Part shown: positions 4,763 to 9,247 of the stretch, piece after piece
How positions within the stretch are numbered: position 1 is the stretch's first letter
Layout of the letters: the number at the start of each line of letters is the position of its first letter
Source: an uncultured Collinsella sp.
GTDB lineage: Bacteria; Actinomycetota; Coriobacteriia; Coriobacteriales; Coriobacteriaceae
Assembly: GCA_900557505.1 (NCBI GenBank)
Contig: USTC01000026.1
Span: forward strand, 1-9,247
Direction of reading: 5' to 3'
Length of the DNA stretch: 9,247 nt
The notes under the pieces: generated by a model
Told to the model about the DNA's origin: nothing
Seen by the model: only the letters and a program-made list of their open reading frames with translations
The model's database searches: none
Made by a program: the position numbers and the translations under genes

Positions 4763-6139
4763 TTAGGCCCTCAGCAGATAGCGCACCTCGTAGGGTGCAA
4801 GCTCAAGGGTACCCGTCAGCCCGACCGCGGGCGCACCGTCGGCAAGCAGGTCGACGAAGGAGCCGTTGAGTTCGCCGGCTCCAAAGGTATAGGGCTCGTT
4901 CACGGCATTGACCGCCACGAGCACCGTCGCGTCATCGCAGGCGCGCTCGAACAGCAGCTGCTTGTTCTGGATCACCACGTTGCGATAGGCACCGTAGTTG
5001 AGGGCACGGGCCGCTGCGTCGTTTGCCGAGCGCAGGTACGCAAGCTGCTTGATGAAAGCCGTCAGCTCGTTGGGCGCAGGCTCATCGAGCGCAGGGCGCA
5101 GCGCCCAGTCGCCATCGGGGCCGCCCTTTTCGCCAGCAATTCCCCACTCGCTGCCATAGTAGACGCACGGGATGCCCGGCATGCCAAAGAGCATGCCATA
5201 GGCGGGACGCAGGCATGACTTGTCGGTAAGGATGCTCGCCAGGCGCGGCACATCGTGGTTATCGACAAACGACAGCAGGTGCTTGCCGCGGTAGATGCAC
5301 CACGGGTCACCGCCAAACTGACGGTGCAACGAATGAGCGATCTCGAACATGTTGACCGAGTTAAAGCTGGAGTACAGGCCCTTGTAGCACTCGTAGTTGG
5401 TGCAGGAGTCGAGCATCTCGTCGTTGACGATCTGGTTGTAGTCGCCGTGGAGCGTCTCACCAATCAGCACAAAGTCGGGCTTGAGCTCACGGGTAAAGGC
5501 GTGCAGGCGGCGCATGAAGTCGCGGTCGAGCATATAGGCAACGTCCAAGCGCAGGCCGTCGACGCCAAAGACCTCGGCCCAGCGACGCACGGACTCAAGC
5601 AGGTAATCGACCACGGCGGGATTTTGCAGGTTGAGCTTCACAAGCTCAAAATGGCCCTCCCAGCCCTCGTACCAAAAGCCGTCGCCGTAGCACGAGTCAC
5701 CGTCAAAGCTGATGTGGAACCAATCCTTGTACGGCGAGTCCCACTTGCGCTCCTGCACATCGCGGAAGGCCCAAAAGCCGCGACCGACGTGGTTGAAGAC
5801 GGCATCGAGCACCACGCGGATGCCATGGGCGTGCAGCGTCTCGCACACGGCGGCAAAATCGGCATCCCCACCCAGGCGACGGTCGATATGGCGCAGGCTG
5901 CGCGTGTCGTAACCGTGGCTATCAGACTCGAGTGGAGGATTGATCAGCACGGCGCCAATACCGAGTCCCTGCAGGTAGTCGGCCCATTGGGCGATTTTCA
6001 TAATGGGAGCATCGGGGTTGGGTGCGGCGCCGGCAGCTTGGGAGAGTTCATCCTCAGCAACGGGCGCGGCGTTTTCGCGCGGAGCTCCGCAAAAGCCCAG
6101 CGGATAGATCTGATAGAACGTCGTCTCGTATGCCCACAT
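4763..6139 (-). CDS. GH13 alpha-amylase family glycosidase
   Basis: An alpha-glucan hydrolase acting on alpha-1,4-linked glucosides. It has 458 residues with no signal peptide, so it probably cleaves imported maltodextrins or cyclodextrins in the cytoplasm. All four GH13 regions are present: I DAVFNH (112-117); II GLRLDVAY (195-202) with Arg197 and nucleophile Asp199; III LIGETLHG (225-232) with acid/base Glu228; IV SFVDNHD (290-296) with Asp296. Before region II it has WDSPYKDWFHISFDGDS and YEGWEG, and later MPGIPCVYYGSEWGI. This is the pattern of maltogenic-amylase/neopullulanase-like enzymes, but without their long N-terminal dimerisation domain; a small C-terminal beta domain follows from about 370. 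The start is the ATG at 6137-6139 (MWAYETTFYQ) behind GGGAGG; a longer frame from 6172 adds a tail without a binding site. A -10-like TACAAT lies at 6175-6180, without a clear -35. It leads the pair with the DNA glycosylase. The exact substrate is unknown. Confidence 0.9.
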   Translation of the reverse strand: MWAYETTFYQIYPLGFCGAPRENAAPVAEDELSQAAGAAPNPDAPIMKIAQWADYLQGLGIGAVLINPPLESDSHGYDTRSLRHIDRRLGGDADFAAVCETLHAHGIRVVLDAVFNHVGRGFWAFRDVQERKWDSPYKDWFHISFDGDSCYGDGFWYEGWEGHFELVKLNLQNPAVVDYLLESVRRWAEVFGVDGLRLDVAYMLDRDFMRRLHAFTRELKPDFVLIGETLHGDYNQIVNDEMLDSCTNYECYKGLYSSFNSVNMFEIAHSLHRQFGGDPWCIYRGKHLLSFVDNHDVPRLASILTDKSCLRPAYGMLFGMPGIPCVYYGSEWGIAGEKGGPDGDWALRPALDEPAPNELTAFIKQLAYLRSANDAAARALNYGAYRNVVIQNKQLLFERACDDATVLVAVNAVNEPYTFGAGELNGSFVDLLADGAPAVGLTGTLELAPYEVRYLLRA

Positions 6140-6210
6140 AGCAACCTCCCGGTAAGCGCAACACAACGACATCCATTGTATGCCCGGCTTGTATCCTCTT
6201 CCCCAAAATA

Positions 6211-6277
6211 AGTTGCGGTGGAATAGTTCCTGCTTGGGCCTTCAGAGGCCTTAAACAGGAACTATTCCACCGCAACT
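6211..6277 (-). terminator. 22-bp perfect inverted repeat, probable terminator of the MFS gene
   Basis: Arms 6211-6232 (AGTTGCGGTGG...CCTG) and 6256-6277 are perfect reverse complements, 22 of 22. The 23-nt centre itself contains GGCCT-TCAG-AGGCC (6237-6250), so the RNA would be one long, nearly continuous hairpin. Read leftward it begins 15 nt after the reading-frame-corrected transporter stop and is followed by TATTTT, so it probably terminates that gene. The arms are much longer than normal for an intrinsic terminator, so it may also be a dispersed palindromic repeat. Confidence 0.75.
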
Positions 6278-6292
6278 GATGAGGAAACGTGA

Positions 6293-7476
6293 TCAGGCGA
6301 CAGGCTTTGCGCGGCGAATGGCCGGGAACATCACCGTGATAGCGAGGATGACGCCCACGGCAGCAATCGCACCGCCCGCGTAGCCGATCCAGGCGATACC
6401 GGGGCCCCGCCGATCGCGGTACCCGTGCCAATGCCCAGATTGAACAGGCCCGAGAAGATCGACATGGCGACGGCCGACGAATCTGCCGGCGTGTGCTTGA
6501 TGAGCTCGGCTTGGAACGCCACGTTAAAGGCCGTGGCGCAGCAGCCCCACAGCGCGCAGACGGCAAGCACTGCCACGAGCGACGATGCGGCCGGACCCAT
6601 GAGCAGCAGAGCCACCGGCACGCCGGAGAGCGTAATCGCGAGGAACGGGAAGCGGTGCCCATCGAACAGTCGGCCGAATAGCCAGCTTCCGAGCAGACCA
6701 GAGCAGCCGAACGCCGTCAGCGTCATAGTGATGGCGCTTGCGTCGACATGCGCGACCTGAGCCAGGAAAGGCTCGATATAGCTATAGCCCGTGTAATAGC
6801 CAGTTGCCATGAACACCGTGACCGCATAGAGCGCGATCAGTAACGGGTTCTTGAGCAGCTCGGGCAGTTGCTTGACGGTAAAGCGCTCGCCCGCCGGCAT
6901 GGTTGGAAACACGGTCGCCTGGTAGACGACCGCGACAGCAGACAGTGCTCCGACCACGGCAAACGTCATACGCCAGCCCACGGCCAGGCCAATGGCGCGG
7001 CCGAGCGGCAGGCCGAAGATCTGTGCGATGGAAGAGCCCGTGGCGATCATGCTGATGGCGAGCGCCCCGTGGCGTGTGTCAACCAGGCGCGACGCCATAA
7101 TCGAGGCGACCGACCAGAACACGGCATGTGCGCAAGCGACCACCAGGCGCGCGCAGACCAGGATGGGATAAGTCGGCGCCACAGCGGACAGAAACTGGCC
7201 GAGCGAGAACACGGCGAGCACGCCCAGCAGCATCCGCTTGAACTCGAAACGCGAAGCGAACACCATGAGCGGCAACGACAGCAGCATGACGCCCCAGGCA
7301 TAGACCGAGATCATGATGCCCGCCTGGGCCTCGGTGAGCGAGAACGACGCGGCGATATCAGTCAAAAGGCCGATGGGCATAAACTCCGACGTGTTGAACA
7401 CGAACGCACAGCAGGTGAGCCCGACGAGCGGGAGCCACTGCCTGAGCGTGATGCCGTCTTGCCTTGCCTGACTCAT
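6293..7476 (-). pseudogene. MFS sugar-efflux transporter (SotB/AraJ-like), frameshifted near the 3' end
   Basis: A twelve-helix major facilitator family protein that would export sugars or related small molecules by proton antiport. It resembles SotB/YdeA in FNTSEFMPIGLLTDIA (27-42), the ISVYAWGVMLLSLPLM segment (56-71), the ACAHAVFWSVAS helix (114-125), the GLPLGRAIGLAVGWRMTF motif (155-172) and YYTGYSYIEPF (227-237). Start: the ATG at 7474-7476 with GGAG 9 nt upstream; a TTG five codons earlier overlaps that GGAG and is not preferred. Lesion: after about residue 358, at ccGGGGCCCCgcc (6399-6411), the frame continues with a non-hydrophobic tail and stops at 6331-6333. The other frame resumes GIAWIGYAGGAIAAVGV, then ILAITVMFPAIRR, to a TGA at 6293-6295: the missing last helix. 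The frame is short by 3n+1 bases. The product as read has 381 residues with a wrong end; an intact gene would encode about 394-398. Either a real mutation or a consensus error. Confidence 0.85.
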
Positions 7477-7509
7477 ATATAACGTCTCCAATCATTTTGA
7501 GTGGAGGCG

Positions 7510-7539
7510 ATTATATAGCAACGGCCCCGCATCCGTCAG
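7510..7539 (-). promoter_or_regulatory. Promoter of the MFS transporter gene
   Basis: A consensus -10 TATAAT (7510-7515) on the minus strand with a -35-like CTGACG (7534-7539, four of six) at 18 bp. The predicted start near 7503 leaves about 27 nt before the ATG. The -35 lies in the loop of the hairpin at 7523-7555 and the spacer overlaps that hairpin's 3' arm, so termination of feoB transcripts and initiation here may interfere. Confidence 0.65.
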
Positions 7540-7555
7540 CAACAGATGCAGGGCC
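7523..7555 (-). terminator. Hairpin downstream of feoB, possible weak terminator or operator
   Basis: An 11-bp stem, GGCCCTGCATC / GATGCGGGGCC with one G-U pair, around an 11-nt loop, 42 nt after the feoB stop. On the minus strand it is followed by GTTGCTATAT rather than a clean T run, so its efficiency as a terminator is doubtful. It overlaps the transporter promoter and could instead be a DNA operator site. Confidence 0.45.
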
Positions 7556-7597
7556 GAAAACAATTCGATACACAGAGGTTGCGCCGTCAATACATAA

Positions 7598-9247
7598 CTA
7601 AGCCAACCCCAGCAATATGCCCGCCGAATGCACGACAAACGCCACGATCCAGGCGACTGCCACCTGAAACGCGAACACGGCAACGGCGTAGCGCGCGCCC
7701 AGCTCGCTCTTGACGGCGCCGATGGCAGCCACGCAGGGCGGATACAGCAGCGTAAAGACCAGAAACACATAGGCAGTAAACGGCGAAAACATGGTCGACA
7801 GTGCCGCGGGCGAGGTCGCGCCCAAAAGCACCGTGAGCGTCGATATGACGCTCTCCTTGGCGATAAGTCCGGTGACGAGCGCCGTGGACGCACGCCAGTC
7901 GCCAAACCCAAGCGGCGCCAGCGCCGGCGCGATGATGCTGCCGAGGCCCGCAAGCAGGCTTTGCGACTGATCGGCGACCACATTAAAGCGAATGTCGAAC
8001 GTCTGAAGGAACCAGATGACCACGGTAGCGGCAAAGATAATGGTAAAGGCCTTGGTAATAAAGTCTTTGGCCTTATCCCATGCCAGCATCACCGTCGTCT
8101 TGACGCTCGGCAGGCGGTAATTGGGGAGCTCCATGATAAACGGCACCGGGTCGCCCTTAAATGCCGTACGGTTGAGCACCAAAGCCGCGATGCAACCGAC
8201 CGCAATGCCAATCAGATAGAGCGAGACCATGGCGGGAACTGTCGCCTGCGGGAAAAACGCCCCGCACAGCAGACCGTAGACCGGCAACTTGGCCGAACAG
8301 CTCATGAACGGCGTGAGCATAACCGTCATCTTGCGGTCGTGCTCGGATGGGAGCGTACGGGTCGACATGATAGCCGGCACGGTGCAGCCAAAACCGACGA
8401 GCATAGGCACGAAGCTGCGGCCCGACAGGCCAAAGCGACGCAGGACTTTGTCCATGACAAAGGCGACGCGCGCCATGTAGCCCGAGTCCTCCAGAATGGA
8501 GAGAAACAAAAAGAGCACGACGATGATCGGCAGGAAGGTCAGTACACTGCCCACGCCCGTAAGCACACCGTCGACAGCCAGCGAGCGCACCACGTCGTTG
8601 GTGCCGAACGCCTTGAGGCCCGCATCGGCCGAGGCGATGACGGCAGCGATGCCGTCCTCCATGAGTCCCTGCAACGCCGCGCCGATCACGCCAAACGTCA
8701 GCCAAAAAACGAGGCCCATAATCACCAGGAACGCCGGGATGGCCGTGTAGCGACCCGTCAGGATGCGGTCGATCTTGACGGAGCGCACGTGCTCGCGGCT
8801 CTCGTGCGGCTTAACGACGCAGCGCCCGCACACGTCGCCGATAAAGCTAAAGCGCATATCGGCCAGCGCGGACAGGCGGTCGGTGCCGGCCTCGCCCTCC
8901 ATCTGGGTAATGATGTGCTCGATGGCGTCAAGTTCGTTACGGTCCAGATGAAGCGCCTCGGTCACCAGCTCGTCGCCCTCAACCAGCTTGGTCGCCGCAA
9001 AACGCACGGGAATGTGCGCCGTCGCGGCATGGTCCTCGATAAGGTTGGCGATGCCGTGGATGCAGCGGTGCAGTGCACCGCCGTCTGGGCCATCGGGTGC
9101 GCAGAAGTCCAGGCGACCGGGGCGCTCGCGGAACCGCGCCACGTGCAGGGCATGGTCCACCAGCTCGCCAATACCCTCGTTGCGGGCAGCGCTAATGGGG
9201 ACAACGGGCACGCCCAACAGACTCTCGAGCAGGTTGACGTCAATGGC
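7598..9247 (-). CDS. feoB: Ferrous iron transport protein B (C-terminal membrane part, cut by window edge)
   Basis: Inner-membrane Fe(II) uptake protein driven or gated by an N-terminal G domain. 549 codons plus stop are visible; the G1-G4 GTPase motifs lie beyond the right edge. Numbering from the edge: GVPVVPISAARNEGI (12-26) covers the G5 loop, and the helical linker domain runs to about 140. Then come the first membrane helix (IPAFLVIMGLVFWLTFGVIG, 170-189), LPIIVVLFLFLSILEDSGYM (239-258), the first Gate segment GFGCTVPAIMSTRTLPSEHD (285-304) with its conserved Cys288, PFMSCSAKLPVYGLL (313-327), AFTIIFAATVVIWFLQTF (400-417), LIAKESVISTL (461-471), and the second Gate segment FTLLYPPCVAAIGAVKSELG (498-517). 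The last helix ends at GILLGLA. The frame is open to the edge, so no start lies in the window. FeoA, if present, is outside; no FeoC follows. Confidence 0.95.
   Translation of the reverse strand, partial: AIDVNLLESLLGVPVVPISAARNEGIGELVDHALHVARFRERPGRLDFCAPDGPDGGALHRCIHGIANLIEDHAATAHIPVRFAATKLVEGDELVTEALHLDRNELDAIEHIITQMEGEAGTDRLSALADMRFSFIGDVCGRCVVKPHESREHVRSVKIDRILTGRYTAIPAFLVIMGLVFWLTFGVIGAALQGLMEDGIAAVIASADAGLKAFGTNDVVRSLAVDGVLTGVGSVLTFLPIIVVLFLFLSILEDSGYMARVAFVMDKVLRRFGLSGRSFVPMLVGFGCTVPAIMSTRTLPSEHDRKMTVMLTPFMSCSAKLPVYGLLCGAFFPQATVPAMVSLYLIGIAVGCIAALVLNRTAFKGDPVPFIMELPNYRLPSVKTTVMLAWDKAKDFITKAFTIIFAATVVIWFLQTFDIRFNVVADQSQSLLAGLGSIIAPALAPLGFGDWRASTALVTGLIAKESVISTLTVLLGATSPAALSTMFSPFTAYVFLVFTLLYPPCVAAIGAVKSELGARYAVAVFAFQVAVAWIVAFVVHSAGILLGLA

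Noticed and set aside
6140..6172. An upstream ATG that would lengthen the GH13 enzyme by 11 residues
   Set aside because: It lacks a ribosome binding site and its leader residues (MSLCCAYREVA) do not look like family sequence; GGGAGG precedes the ATG at 6139.
5255..6211. A 318-codon open frame on the plus strand opposite the GH13 gene
   Set aside because: It is the complement of a gene with all catalytic motifs intact. High GC makes such antisense frames common and the translation resembles no protein I know. The same applies to the plus-strand frames opposite the aminotransferase, the glycosylase and the transporter.
1..9247. CRISPR array, tRNA, rRNA, transposase, integrase, toxin-antitoxin or phage-defence genes
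   Set aside because: I found no regularly spaced repeats, no tRNA-like cloverleaf and no protein of these classes on either strand.

Overview
The window looks like ordinary chromosome from a high-GC Gram-positive of the class Coriobacteriia, most likely Collinsella or a close relative. That is an inference from the GC-rich codon use, the protein sequences and the AAAGGA/GGAGG-type ribosome binding sites; no rRNA or phylogenetic marker search was possible. It holds eight protein genes, seven leftward (minus strand) and one rightward. There is no CRISPR array, tRNA, rRNA, transposase or phage gene.

Layout, left to right. (1) The N-terminal third of galU (1-484, minus), preceded by an untranslated region with phased AT-rich motifs. 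(2) The ribosomal stalk operon rplJ-rplL (798-1799, minus). It is unusually complete in regulatory parts: a TTGACC-N17-CATAAT promoter (2017-2045), an L10-leader RNA (about 1921-1992), an intrinsic attenuator (1865-1901), three small hairpins between rplJ and rplL, and a strong terminator (737-769). (3) A roughly 260-bp imperfect inverted repeat (2013-2270) whose left end is the rplJ promoter and whose right end looks like a degraded inverted copy of it. (4) A class I/II PLP aminotransferase (2305-3441, minus), divergent from (5) an unrecognised 219-residue protein, perhaps flavodoxin-like (3535-4194, plus). (6) A two-gene unit, a GH13 amylase-type glycosidase followed after 3 nt by a DNA-deoxyinosine glycosylase (6139 to 4196, minus), converging on the unknown gene with 1 nt between stop codons. 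(7) A SotB/AraJ-like MFS sugar-efflux transporter broken by a frameshift near its 3' end (6293-7476, minus), followed by a perfect 22-bp inverted repeat that probably acts as its terminator. (8) The membrane half of the ferrous iron transporter FeoB (7598-9247, minus), cut by the window edge.

The genes do not form one pathway. GalU (UDP-glucose), the GH13 enzyme (maltodextrins) and the SotB-like transporter all concern sugars but are in separate transcription units. I found no convincing new multi-gene system. The observations most worth checking are the inverted repeat that includes the rplJ promoter, the lesion in the transporter, the perfect palindrome at 6211-6277, and the placement of rplJL away from rplKA and rpoBC.
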